Shown here piece after piece: positions 13,527 to 21,955 of a DNA stretch of 64,000 nt. The position numbers and the translations under genes were made by a program. The notes below the pieces were generated by a model. It was given only the letters and a program-made list of their open reading frames with translations, was not told the origin of the DNA and did no database searches. This DNA comes from Actomonas sp051209155. Lineage in GTDB: Bacteria; Verrucomicrobiota; Verrucomicrobiia; Opitutales; Opitutaceae. How positions within the stretch are numbered: position 1 is the stretch's first letter; each line of letters begins with the position of its first letter. The stretch is from assembly GCA_051209155.1 (NCBI GenBank), contig JBPJGB010000002.1, one strand, 5' to 3'.

Positions 13527-14249
13527 TCAGCGTTCGAGGGCGACCACGTTGAGGAACAACGTGAAGCCGGAGAGGGAGAGGAAAAAGATCACGTCGGACG
13601 GATCGACGATGCCCTTGGTGAAGGGGTCGAAGTGGGTGATGAAGGAGAAGTTCGCGATCACGTCGGCGATGGCGACGGGCAGAAAGCTCTCCATCAAATC
13701 GCTGAAGATGCTCCAACCGAGCAGCAGCAGCACGAAGCAAACCGCGACGCTGAGCACGAAGGAGATGACTTGGTTTTTGGTGAGCGCTGAAGTGAGCGAG
13801 CAGACGCCGAGGTAGGCGCCCGCCATGAGCATGCTGCCCAGGTAACTCACCAGGATGACGCCCCAGTCGGGATCACCGAGGTAACCAACGGTGAGGGCCA
13901 TCGGGAAGGACAGCGCGATGGCGGCGCAGAGGAAGGCCCAGGCGGCGAGGTATTTGCCGAGCACGGCCTCGAAGGTGGTGATGGGGAGCGTGAACAGCAG
14001 CTCGACGGTGCCGGTGCGTTTTTCCTCGGACCACAGGCGCATGCCGGCGGCGGGCACGAGGAAGAGGAAGAGCCACGGATGGAAGGTGAAGAAGCGTTCC
14101 AAGCTGGCCTCGCCGGCGTCGAAGATTTGGCCGACGAAAAACGCCAGACCAACGGAGGCGAGGAGGAACACGATGAGGAACACGTAGGCCACCGGGGAGC
14201 GGAAGTAGCCGAGGAACTCGCGTTTGAAGATGGGAATGACCTGCTGCAT
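13527..14249 (-). CDS. ABC transporter permease (GldF/NosY-like)
   Basis: 240 residues from MQQVIPIFKREFLGYFRSP; the longer frame upstream runs into the ATPase gene and is not protein-like. Six membrane segments are visible, beginning at VAYVFLIVFLLASVGLAFFVG. The loop RLWSEEKRTGTVELLFTLPIT is the characteristic ABC-2 permease motif that contacts the ATPase. It lies between the ATPase gene (31-bp gap) and the GldG gene (19-bp gap). Confidence 0.92.
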   Translation of the reverse strand: MQQVIPIFKREFLGYFRSPVAYVFLIVFLLASVGLAFFVGQIFDAGEASLERFFTFHPWLFLFLVPAAGMRLWSEEKRTGTVELLFTLPITTFEAVLGKYLAAWAFLCAAIALSFPMALTVGYLGDPDWGVILVSYLGSMLMAGAYLGVCSLTSALTKNQVISFVLSVAVCFVLLLLGWSIFSDLMESFLPVAIADVIANFSFITHFDPFTKGIVDPSDVIFFLSLSGFTLFLNVVALER

Positions 14250-14280
14250 GGCGGGGGAAATCCTAAAGGGTTGGCGGGTC

Positions 14281-15000
14281 TCAGACGTCGGACTTGGTGA
14301 GGCTGGCGAAGATTTCGTCGAGACGGGCGCCGGGTTGGCGGGCCTGGAACTCGGCGGGGGTTTCGTCGACCACCACGCGGCCCTCGGAGATGAGGATGAT
14401 GCGATTACAGATGGCGCCGACCTCCTCGAGGATGTGGGTCGAGAGCACGACGGCCTTTTCGGTGGCGAGCTCCTTGATGAGGGCGCGGACCTCGTTCTTT
14501 TGGTTGGGGTCGAGGCCGTCGGTCGGCTCGTCGAGAATGAGCACGGCGGGGTCGTGCAGGAGCGCTTGAGCGAAGCCGACTCGCTGCTTGTAGCCTTTGG
14601 ACAGGGTTTCGATGGTCTGGTGACGCACCGACTCGAGGTGGGTGAGGCGGATGGACCGTTCCACCGGCGCGCTGCGTTGGGGACCGCGGAAGCCGCGGGC
14701 CTCGGCAATGAAGGTGAGGAACTCCTGCACGGTCATTTCGCCGTAGCTGGGGGCGCTCTCCGGCAGGTAGCCGACTTGGCGCTTCACGGCGACGGGGTCC
14801 TTCGTCACGTCGTGGCCGCCAACGATGGCGGTGCCGGCGGTGGGGCGCAGGAACCCCGTGATCATCTTCATGGTCGTCGACTTGCCGGCGCCGTTGGGGC
14901 CGAGGAAGCCGAGGATGTCACCGCGTTCGACGCGAAAACTCACGTCCACGACGGCGGGCTTGTTGCCATAGGTTTTGCTGAGACCTTTGACGTCAATCAT
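14281..15000 (-). CDS. ABC transporter ATP-binding protein (GldA-like)
   Basis: 239 residues from MIDVKGLSKTYGNKPAVVDVSF. Walker A is GPNGAGKST, the Q-loop lies in VGYLPESAP, the signature region is TLSKGYKQRVGFAQAL (a variant of LSGGQ usual in this ABC-2 branch), Walker B is AVLILDEPTDGLDP, and the switch His is in VVLSTHILEEV. It powers the permease encoded next. First gene of the operon; divergent from the sulfatase-fold gene across a 267-bp gap. Confidence 0.94.
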   Translation of the reverse strand: MIDVKGLSKTYGNKPAVVDVSFRVERGDILGFLGPNGAGKSTTMKMITGFLRPTAGTAIVGGHDVTKDPVAVKRQVGYLPESAPSYGEMTVQEFLTFIAEARGFRGPQRSAPVERSIRLTHLESVRHQTIETLSKGYKQRVGFAQALLHDPAVLILDEPTDGLDPNQKNEVRALIKELATEKAVVLSTHILEEVGAICNRIILISEGRVVVDETPAEFQARQPGARLDEIFASLTKSDV

Positions 15001-15267
15001 GGGGATTTGAAAAGGGAACGAGGATGGGGAACAAACGCCGGCCGGGCGCGACTTCAAGAATCTACCCGCAACCTTTCGAAAATGTAATGGTTTCGCCGGT
15101 CGCCGATGGCGGACTCGGTGGATCGGCCTGTCGTGGAATTTGCGTTGCCCCCACCGGCACGTTCCCGAGCCTGCTGCACCAGAAATGTCTCACTTCGCTT
15201 TCGCATGTATTGAATGGGCTGCGACGCCACGCACGGTTGCGGCGAAAGTGCGAAACGGAGGAGGCGC
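15001..15267. other. divergent intergenic region, no gene seen
   Basis: 267 bp between the ABC ATPase start and the LTA-synthase-like gene start. It must hold both promoters. I see no convincing -35/-10 pair, palindrome or RNA; frames on both strands are short or shadow-like. Confidence 0.4.
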
Positions 15268-16593
15268 GTGAAAGGTCCGGCGAATAATCCGCGATGGCCG
15301 GGCAACCTCGGCCTCGGGCTGTGGGTGGTGGCGGCGGTGTTGGTGGGCGTGACGACCTGGCCCCGCCAGGACTGGTTGTTGCTGCGCAATCGATTCATCA
15401 ACTCGCAGGCGGTGGAGCGCCTGGGCTATGGCGGGTATTTTCTCTACGACCTCGTCGACACGAGCACACGGCTGTGGCGCCGGTCGCGTTTGGACCATGT
15501 GGATCCGGCGCCCTACCGCGCCTATCTGGCGGAGCGGGCGGCGACGCGGCCGGAGCCGGACCCGACGTGCCCGCGCAAGCACGTCATTTACCTGCAACTC
15601 GAATCGATGGATGGTCTGATGATCGGTGGACGCAAAGCGGGGCAACCGGTGATGCCTTTCCTGGAAAGTCTGGCGCATGACAACGTCTGGTTTGCCAACG
15701 CGATCGACAACACTGCCAGCGGTCGCACGACGGACGGCGAATTTCTGGTGCTCACCTCGACGGTCCCCTTGCCGCGTCCGCCGGTCTACGTGACGCAACA
15801 CCTCGACCGGATCGCCTCGTTGCCGCGCGTCCTGGGCGCGGCGGGTTACCACACGATGTCGTTGCATGGTTTCAATCGCGTCTTCTGGCATCGAGGCGAA
15901 GCGCACGCGGCGCTCGGCTACGACGAGATGGTGTTCGAGGACGACCTGGACCTGGGCGACGAGATTGGCTGGGGTTGGTCCGACAAGGCCATCCTTGGGG
16001 AGGCGGCGCGACGGGTGATCGCGGCGGATGCGGCGGGCACGCCGCTGTTCCTGCACGTCATCACGCTGACCAATCATCATCCCTACACCTACGTGGCGAA
16101 GTCGCAGGGGGTGCAGCCAGGGCGGATCGAAGCCGAGTTTCTGCGCTCGGCGCGTTATGTGGATGATGCGTTGAAACAGTTTTTTGGTGAGCTGAGCGCC
16201 GCCGGGGTTCTGGACGACTGCCTCATCGCGATCTATGGCGACCATGACAGCGCGATCGACGACGAGTTGATGGTCTACCTCGACCACTACGAGCCGCGGG
16301 CGCTCGACGATACGGTGCCGCTGGTGATGGTCGGATTCGATCGGCCGGCGCAACGGGTCAACGGCATGGCGGGGTTGCAGGATGTGCCGGTGATGATGCT
16401 GGAGGAGCTGGGGCTGCCGGTGCCCTTCACCTTTACGGGCAATGGCTGGGGACAATGGGGGCGGACGGTCGGCGCCCAGCATGGCGCGGTCGAGAATGCC
16501 GCCGACGGAACCTGGCAGGCATGGGAGTCGGGCGTGAATCAGGACACGCTGACGCGCCTCGTGATCAACCACTCGGAGAAGCTGCACGAATGA
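15268..16593 (+). CDS. LTA-synthase-type sulfatase-fold phosphotransferase, catalytic protein
   Basis: 441 residues, start GTG at 15268 preceded by GGAGGAGG. One membrane anchor at about 12-32 is followed by an alkaline-phosphatase-superfamily domain. The metal-binding Glu is in YLQLESMDGL, the nucleophile Thr is in SGRTTDGEF, NHHPYTY and the metal-binding IYGDHD come later. These match LtaS/OpgB/MdoB-type enzymes that move phosphoglycerol or phosphoethanolamine onto surface glycans or lipids. LtaS proteins normally carry five membrane helices in front of this domain; here the membrane part seems to be encoded by the next gene, which overlaps by ATGA. Substrate unknown. Confidence 0.85.
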   Translation: MKGPANNPRWPGNLGLGLWVVAAVLVGVTTWPRQDWLLLRNRFINSQAVERLGYGGYFLYDLVDTSTRLWRRSRLDHVDPAPYRAYLAERAATRPEPDPTCPRKHVIYLQLESMDGLMIGGRKAGQPVMPFLESLAHDNVWFANAIDNTASGRTTDGEFLVLTSTVPLPRPPVYVTQHLDRIASLPRVLGAAGYHTMSLHGFNRVFWHRGEAHAALGYDEMVFEDDLDLGDEIGWGWSDKAILGEAARRVIAADAAGTPLFLHVITLTNHHPYTYVAKSQGVQPGRIEAEFLRSARYVDDALKQFFGELSAAGVLDDCLIAIYGDHDSAIDDELMVYLDHYEPRALDDTVPLVMVGFDRPAQRVNGMAGLQDVPVMMLEELGLPVPFTFTGNGWGQWGRTVGAQHGAVENAADGTWQAWESGVNQDTLTRLVINHSEKLHE

Positions 16594-18116
16594 GGACCCG
16601 GCGAATGCTCTCGTGGTGGTGGCTGCTCCTCGTGGGGCTGGGCGGGATGGCCGCGGGCGGGTGGGCGCAAAGCGATGCGCCGATGCGGGCGGCGGACCTG
16701 CGGTTTGATTTTTCCCGTGGTCCGGTGGACTCGCCGCGCTCGGCGGCGATCAATGGCGCGCATTACGCGGTGGAGGCGGAGGCGAGCTATGACCCGACGA
16801 TCCAGCGCCTCACCGTCACCGGCGCCTATGAAGTGAACGAACCTTTGGTGGAGGGGGCGCTGCTGTCGTATCAGGTTTATGACGACAAGGGGGAGCTGCT
16901 GCGCTTGGACGGCGCCCGCCTGCAGTGGGACGAATCGCGCCTGCGGGCCGAGTTTGAGCTCATCCTCATAATGCTGGACGAACAGCCGGCCCGCCGGGCG
17001 CTGCGGGTGCAGTTCAACGCCGTGGTGGAGGGGGAGTATTGGTATGGCGATCGATTCCCGGAGGTGCCGTTTGCGGCGATCGAACTGGTCAACCTGCCCA
17101 TGCGGGATCACTACCGGCCGGGCTGGACATGGATCCCGGGCATCCTGCCGGCGCAGAGTCGTGGCCGGATTCCGGTGTCGTGGGAGATCGGATACCGTGA
17201 CGAGGAGCACAGCGGCTACGTCGCCTCGATGGATTTGGTCAACCCGGCACGGACGGATCGGGTCGACTCGCGGCGCGTGCCTTTTGGCGAGCTGAGCCAG
17301 GGCAGGGGCAGGGTCATGGTGTGGCTCCCGCTCGAACCACTCGAGGTCGGCGTGGTTGAGATGCGGCCGGGATTGGTGTGGGAGAACGTGCGTTGGTATG
17401 ACGCGGAGGATTGGTTCAACTACCAAACGGTGCGGGTCGTGCCCCCTTTGTATTACTTGAGTGGGGTGATGGGCTTGGCCCTGGGTTTGGGACTGGGCTG
17501 GGCCTGGTTGGCGCGGCGGCGCGGGGCACTGGTGCGGGGAAGCGGGCGGGTCTTGGTGGTCGGCGCGTTGATCTGGCTGGTGGCCAATCTGGTCGTGTCG
17601 GGCTACGTGATGGTCCTGGTTCTTTTGGCGGCGGTGGCGGCGGTGCGAATGGTGGAGTGGCGGCGCGCGGGCATGGCCACCTACGCCGTCGTTTGGCTCA
17701 TGCTGGCCTTCCTGGAATATTACTGGGGCTGGATGAACAGTGTGCTCAACGTGCGAGCGGGGGCCACGGTGTTCGCGATGGCCGTTTGGGCGATCGCGCT
17801 GCTGCCGCTGGTGTTCATGCGCCGCAAGTGGCTGCGTCGCAGTTTGGGGTTTGCGGTGGTGGCGAGCTGGACCCTGGCGTCGACTGGCTCCGTGATCTAC
17901 TACCAGTTTTTTCAGGATTTCCCGTCGGTGGAGAATCTGCTCTATGCTGGCCAAGTCGGAGAGCTGGGCGATTCGATCACCAGTCTCGTGGAGCAGCGGC
18001 ACCTCATTCCGCTCTTGGTGATGAGTTTCGCGATGCTGGTGTGGTGGCTGCCAGGATTGGGTCCGCTCCCTCAGCGAAAAACCCAGATCGAGAACGCGAA
18101 GTATTTGGCGAAGTAG
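16590..18116 (+). CDS. membrane protein, probable partner of the LTA-synthase-like enzyme
   Basis: 508 residues. It starts at the ATG that overlaps the previous stop by 4 bp. It has a signal peptide (cleavage near GGWAQ), then about 270 periplasmic residues rich in beta strands, then five or six membrane helices from about residue 288. The end of the membrane part (YYQFFQDFPSVENLLYAGQVGELGDSI) resembles the stretch that links the membrane domain to the catalytic domain in LtaS-type proteins. I infer that it supplies the membrane half of a split enzyme. The 3' end overlaps the convergent gtrA-like gene by 46 bp. Confidence 0.72.
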   Translation: MRTRRMLSWWWLLLVGLGGMAAGGWAQSDAPMRAADLRFDFSRGPVDSPRSAAINGAHYAVEAEASYDPTIQRLTVTGAYEVNEPLVEGALLSYQVYDDKGELLRLDGARLQWDESRLRAEFELILIMLDEQPARRALRVQFNAVVEGEYWYGDRFPEVPFAAIELVNLPMRDHYRPGWTWIPGILPAQSRGRIPVSWEIGYRDEEHSGYVASMDLVNPARTDRVDSRRVPFGELSQGRGRVMVWLPLEPLEVGVVEMRPGLVWENVRWYDAEDWFNYQTVRVVPPLYYLSGVMGLALGLGLGWAWLARRRGALVRGSGRVLVVGALIWLVANLVVSGYVMVLVLLAAVAAVRMVEWRRAGMATYAVVWLMLAFLEYYWGWMNSVLNVRAGATVFAMAVWAIALLPLVFMRRKWLRRSLGFAVVASWTLASTGSVIYYQFFQDFPSVENLLYAGQVGELGDSITSLVEQRHLIPLLVMSFAMLVWWLPGLGPLPQRKTQIENAKYLAK

Positions 18117-18496
18117 ACCGCTGCCGACACCACGGCGATGGCGACGAGGTAGTGGATGCCGAGCGGCCCGATGGCCCACGAGTAGAGCGCGAGTTCGATG
18201 ATCCGGAACGAGATGGCGGCAATCAGAAAACGCATGGCTTGGCGGGCGGGTTCGCCGGTGCGGCCGGCCGGGAAGACCAAGCGGCGGTTGGCGATGAAGT
18301 TACCGGCCATGACGAGCATGATCATGACGCCGTAGGCGAGGCGTTCATCGAACTGCGCCCATTCGTGGAGCGCGAAAACGCCGAAGGTGAGCGCCACGTA
18401 ACCGGCGAGACCGACGGCGAGGAAGATCCACCAGCCGCGCCAGGATCGGTTGGTCGCGGGCGCCTCCTGCGGCGGCTCAGTCGGCGTCGGCGTCAT
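18071..18496 (-). CDS. GtrA-like family membrane protein
   Basis: 141 residues from the ATG at 18494-18496. Four membrane helices fill the length, with the family's LVMAGNFIANRRLVFP motif after helix 2 and AKYFAFSIWVF at the end. GtrA proteins are thought to move polyprenyl-phosphate-linked sugars across the inner membrane for glycan or lipid modification. The gene overlaps the 3' end of msrB by 20 bp and the convergent membrane-protein gene by 46 bp. It may work with the GT2/GT39 transferases encoded a few kilobases away; that link is inference. Confidence 0.85.
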   Translation of the reverse strand: MTPTPTEPPQEAPATNRSWRGWWIFLAVGLAGYVALTFGVFALHEWAQFDERLAYGVMIMLVMAGNFIANRRLVFPAGRTGEPARQAMRFLIAAISFRIIELALYSWAIGPLGIHYLVAIAVVSAAVYFAKYFAFSIWVFR

Positions 18497-18986
18497 CGTC
18501 GGGGATGAAGCGCAGTGACGTGGCGTTGATGCAGTAGCGCTGGTCGGTCGGGGTGGGAAAGCCTTCGCCTTCGAAGAGATGGCCGAGGTGGCCGTGGCAG
18601 CGCGCGCAAACGACCTCGACGCGCTCCATGCCGAGCGACGAATCGCGGTGCAAGGTGACGGCATCGGAATCGGCCGGATCAAAGAAGGCCGGCCAGCCGC
18701 AGCGGGCGTCGAACTTGGTTTCGGAGGTGAAGAGCGTGGCGCCGCAGCCGGTGCAAACGTAGGTGCCGGAGCCCTCGTGTTTGAAGCGTTCGTAGGCAGC
18801 GCCGAACGGGCGATCGGTGCCGGCCTCACGCAGGACGTGAAACTGGGTCGGCGTAAGACGTTCGCGCCATTCGGCGTCGGAGAGCTGGGTGAAATCGGTC
18901 ATGGCGGGTGGGGAGACGGTATCGTTCGCGGCGCGTGCGGTGCAGGCGAGGACAAGGAGCAGGAGGACGGAAACGCGGCGGCTCAT
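18477..18986 (-). CDS. msrB: peptide-methionine (R)-S-oxide reductase, exported
   Basis: 169 residues. The catalytic Cys is in DQRYCINATSLRF; zinc-binding CxxC pairs are CTGCG and CARCHGHLGH, and GWPAFFDP is the substrate-site block. It reduces the R form of methionine sulfoxide in proteins. The N-terminus MSRRVSVLLLLVLACTARA is a signal sequence, possibly of lipoprotein type with the Cys after LVLA, so the enzyme probably acts in the periplasm. The ATG overlaps the rlmN stop by 4 bp. Confidence 0.95.
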   Translation of the reverse strand: MSRRVSVLLLLVLACTARAANDTVSPPAMTDFTQLSDAEWRERLTPTQFHVLREAGTDRPFGAAYERFKHEGSGTYVCTGCGATLFTSETKFDARCGWPAFFDPADSDAVTLHRDSSLGMERVEVVCARCHGHLGHLFEGEGFPTPTDQRYCINATSLRFIPDDDADAD

Positions 18987-20098
18987 GACGAGGCGAGTTC
19001 GCGTTCCTTTTCGGTCTTGAGGCGGAGCTGGCCGCAGGCGGCCTCGATGTCGTGGCCCTTTTCGCGTCGCAGCGTGACGGATACACGGACCGCCCGGAGG
19101 ATGTTGGCAAAGGCCTCCTGGCGGGCGATCGAGGGGCGTTTCCACGGCAGGCCCTCAACGGTGTTGTAAGGGATGAGGTTTACGTGCGCGTGCAGGTCGA
19201 TGGCGATGTCGCGCAGCTTCTCGGCCTGTTCGAGGGCGTCGTTGATGTCCTCGATGAGGATGAACTCCAGCGTGACCATGCGGCCGTGTTTTTCGCTGAA
19301 GGTCTTCACCGCGGGCAGAAGCTTGGCCAGCGGGTAGGCTTTGTTGATCGGCATGATCTGGCTGCGCACCTCATCGGTGGCGCCGTGCAGCGAGATGGCG
19401 AGGCGCAGGCCGAGCGGGGAGTCGGCGAGTTTCAGGATGTTGGGCACCAGTCCGCTGGTGGAGAGGGTGATGCGGCGGGCGCCGAAACCGAGGCCCCACT
19501 CGGCGTTGACGATGGTGAGGGCGGTGTGGATGGCCTCAAAATTGGCCAGCGGCTCGCCCATGCCCATGACCACGATGTTGTCGAAGGACGCCAGTTCCTG
19601 GCGGGCCCGAGGCGTGCGGGCGTCCTCACGGTAGCACACGTGGAGCAACTGGGCGACGATCTCCCCGGCGTCGAGGTCGCGCTTGAGGCCCATCAGACCG
19701 GAAGCGCAGAATTTGCAGCCCATGGCACAACCGACCTGGGTGGAGATGCAGATGGTCTTGCGCGAATGTTCGAGGCCGACGCCCTCCTGCGGCGCGCGGA
19801 TGATTACGGTCTCGATGAGGGAGCGGTCGCCGAGTTCGAGCAGGAGTTTGTCCGTGACGTCCAGCGACTGCTTGCCGTGGATCAGGGCGAGCGGTAGGAG
19901 TTCAAACGTTTCCGCCAACCACGCGCGCAGGGACTTGGAGAGGTTGGTCATCTCGTCCCAAGAGCGGGCGCGCTTCTTGTAGAGCCAGTCGAGGATCTGC
20001 TTGGCGCGGTAGGCCGGTTCGCCGTGTTCGCGCAGCCGCGCGGTGAGGGACTCGAGGGTCTCTCCGGTGAGCGGCGGTTTGGCGGGCGTGTATTTCAT
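18983..20098 (-). CDS. rlmN: 23S rRNA (adenine-C2)-methyltransferase RlmN
   Basis: 371 residues from MKYTPAKPPLTGETLESL. The radical-SAM cluster motif is GCAMGCKFCASG (CxxxCxxC). MGMGEPLANF, ITLSTSGLVPNI and SLHGATDEVRS follow in RlmN order, and the catalytic C-terminal Cys is in IEAACGQLR. RlmN methylates A2503 of 23S rRNA and also tRNA A37 in characterised species. The gene is immediately upstream of msrB with overlapping codons. Confidence 0.97.
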   Translation of the reverse strand: MKYTPAKPPLTGETLESLTARLREHGEPAYRAKQILDWLYKKRARSWDEMTNLSKSLRAWLAETFELLPLALIHGKQSLDVTDKLLLELGDRSLIETVIIRAPQEGVGLEHSRKTICISTQVGCAMGCKFCASGLMGLKRDLDAGEIVAQLLHVCYREDARTPRARQELASFDNIVVMGMGEPLANFEAIHTALTIVNAEWGLGFGARRITLSTSGLVPNILKLADSPLGLRLAISLHGATDEVRSQIMPINKAYPLAKLLPAVKTFSEKHGRMVTLEFILIEDINDALEQAEKLRDIAIDLHAHVNLIPYNTVEGLPWKRPSIARQEAFANILRAVRVSVTLRREKGHDIEAACGQLRLKTEKERELASS

Positions 20099-20154
20099 AC
20101 GGACAACGGGCGGTCTGATTCCGTCCGACGTCCGACCCGGTGGCAAGAGCGCTC

Positions 20155-20475
20155 CTAGTTCGGCGCGGCAGCCGGCCGCAGGGAGCGGCGGTGGCGGTGG
20201 TCGAGCAGGAGATTGTAGGAGGCGATGAACGACGGCATGAGGTTGGAAAGGATGCCGACCGAGTCATTCTTGCCCCAAATAAAATAGGTAAGCAGGCAGA
20301 CGCTGCCGAAGAGGCTCATATACCAGAACAGGCGCGGAAAGGTCGGCTTGCCCTCGAGGGTGGAGCCGACCAATTGCACGATCCATCGACCGGCAAACAG
20401 ACCGACGCCGAGGTAGCCGACGAGTTTCCAGGGCGTGACCACCCAGCTGTTAATGGTGAACAACACTTCGTGCAT
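20155..20475 (-). CDS. lipid-A-disaccharide-synthase N-terminal-domain (LABN) protein
   Basis: 106 residues from MHEVLFTINSWVVTPWKLVGYLGV. Three or four membrane helices contain the LABN motif FAGRWIVQLVGS followed by PTFPRLFWYMSLFGSVCLLTYF. Free-standing LABN proteins often accompany dolichol-phosphate-mannose-synthase-like GT2 genes and GT39 genes; a flippase-like or accessory role in polyprenyl-linked sugar transfer to lipid A has been suggested but is not settled. It overlaps the end of the PAP2::GT2 gene by 26 bp, so the two are probably co-translated. A TTG three codons upstream (20484) is a less likely start. Confidence 0.85.
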   Translation of the reverse strand: MHEVLFTINSWVVTPWKLVGYLGVGLFAGRWIVQLVGSTLEGKPTFPRLFWYMSLFGSVCLLTYFIWGKNDSVGILSNLMPSFIASYNLLLDHRHRRSLRPAAAPN

Positions 20476-21955
20476 GGGAAACAACGGGAGGGCGCAGGGC
20501 GAGTTGGCGGCGCAGTAGCCAGGATACGCCGACGAGATCGTGGATGCCGACGAGTCCGCGCTGCCAATTGGTGTATTTGGAAACCCCGGCGCTGCGCGGA
20601 CGATGATTGACGGGCACTTCCTCCAGCGTGAGGCCGGCCTGGCGGAAGAAAGCCGGCAGGTAGCGGTGCAGGCCTTGGAAGGGCGGCAGCAGGTTGGTGG
20701 CGTCGCGGTGGAAGAGCTTCAGGGAGCAACCCGTATCGCGCACCCCATCGTGGAGGAAGAGTCGACGGACCCGATTGGCGAAGCGCGAGGCGGCCCGCCG
20801 GCTCCACGTGTCGCGCCGGTTGGCGCGGAATCCGCAAATGACGTCGGCCGTGCCTTTCCGCCATGCCTCGAGCAGGCCGGGGATGTCGGCGGGATCGTTC
20901 TGCCCGTCGCCGTCCATCAACACACAAAACTCGCCGTGGGCGTGACGCAGGCCAGTGAGGATGGCCGCGCTCTGACCCTCGTTGAGGGGATGGCAGAGGC
21001 CGACTACGGCGGGGTGGGTGCGGATGCGTTCCCAAGTTCCGTCGCGGCTGCCGTCGTCGACCGCGACGATCTCCGCGTCGGGGAGTGCGGAACGGATCTC
21101 CGCCAGCACTTCCTCGACGTTGGACTCCTCGTTGTAGAATGGAACGATGACGGAGATGAGGGGCCGCCGGGAGTTTTCGCGGTCGCGGAGGTAGACCGTC
21201 CGGTCGATGCAATTGACCCGGCCATGCAGGTAGGCGGCGGAGATTGGCTTGGCCGTGGTGATGTTCGACAGCGAATCGGAAGCGGCGGCGAATCGCGCGG
21301 TCAGCGACCAGGTCAGGTGGGCTGTAATCCACACGATGAGCCCGGACGCGATCACGTCACTGAGGAAGTGTCCGCCCTGCATGATGCGAACGACGCCGAT
21401 GGCCAGTCCCGCCGTCGTGCCAACCCAAAGCGCGGCGATGGCCAGGCGGCGATGGCGCTGCCGTAGGAAAAAATACGGTGCGGCGAGAAAGAAGCCCATC
21501 GAGGCATGGCCCGAGGGAAACGATCGGCCGCGATCACCCGCGCCCGCCTGGCCCGGGGGCTGGTAAGCCACGGAGCCGTCGAATTCGACGATATCGCGAG
21601 GCCGCGGTCGATCGAAGTTCTGCTTGAATACGCTGTTCACCAACACCCCCGGGCCGAGGGCCATGGTGGCAAACAGGAACCATCCGATGCGGCGGTAGCG
21701 GCGGAGGCGGGCCCACACCGTGGCAAAGATCGCAACGAACAACCCCGCGATAGCCAGCGTGAGCGCAGGTAGCGGACCGCAGTGATAGGCCAGTTGAACC
21801 CAAAAGTTGGCGTCCCAATGCCATCCCGTGACGGGGTCGAAGAACTGGCGCGAAACCGCGAGTTCCCAGTCGGGAAACAGGCGGATCAGCACAATCGCGA
21901 GTAACGCGGTCGCCAGCCCGATATCGATATATCGAGAGAGGCGGTCAGTCGTCAT
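20450..21955 (-). CDS. PAP2 phosphatase fused to GT2 glycosyltransferase
   Basis: 501 residues from MTTDRLSRYIDIGLATALL. Residues 1 to about 220 are a membrane PAP2 domain with the three acid-phosphatase signatures: KQNFDRPRPRD (about 111-121), RSFPSGHAS (144-152) and VRIMQGGHFLSD (189-200). Residues about 265-480 are a family-2 glycosyltransferase with SVIVPFYNEESNVEEVL, AVDDGSRDGT and the LMDGDGQNDPADI metal motif, of the DPM1/ArnC type. PAP2 enzymes of this kind remove phosphate from lipid A or undecaprenyl diphosphate; the GT2 part would load a sugar onto a polyprenyl phosphate. The linkage is continuous, with no frameshift. It lies between the GT39 and LABN genes. Confidence 0.88.
   Translation of the reverse strand: MTTDRLSRYIDIGLATALLAIVLIRLFPDWELAVSRQFFDPVTGWHWDANFWVQLAYHCGPLPALTLAIAGLFVAIFATVWARLRRYRRIGWFLFATMALGPGVLVNSVFKQNFDRPRPRDIVEFDGSVAYQPPGQAGAGDRGRSFPSGHASMGFFLAAPYFFLRQRHRRLAIAALWVGTTAGLAIGVVRIMQGGHFLSDVIASGLIVWITAHLTWSLTARFAAASDSLSNITTAKPISAAYLHGRVNCIDRTVYLRDRENSRRPLISVIVPFYNEESNVEEVLAEIRSALPDAEIVAVDDGSRDGTWERIRTHPAVVGLCHPLNEGQSAAILTGLRHAHGEFCVLMDGDGQNDPADIPGLLEAWRKGTADVICGFRANRRDTWSRRAASRFANRVRRLFLHDGVRDTGCSLKLFHRDATNLLPPFQGLHRYLPAFFRQAGLTLEEVPVNHRPRSAGVSKYTNWQRGLVGIHDLVGVSWLLRRQLALRPPVVSHARSVVHH

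Noticed and set aside
20450..21955. Frameshift or assembly error joining PAP2 and GT2 genes
   Set aside because: The frame is continuous, the linker has no internal stop or sudden composition change, and both domains are complete. Kept as a true fusion, with re-sequencing named as the test.
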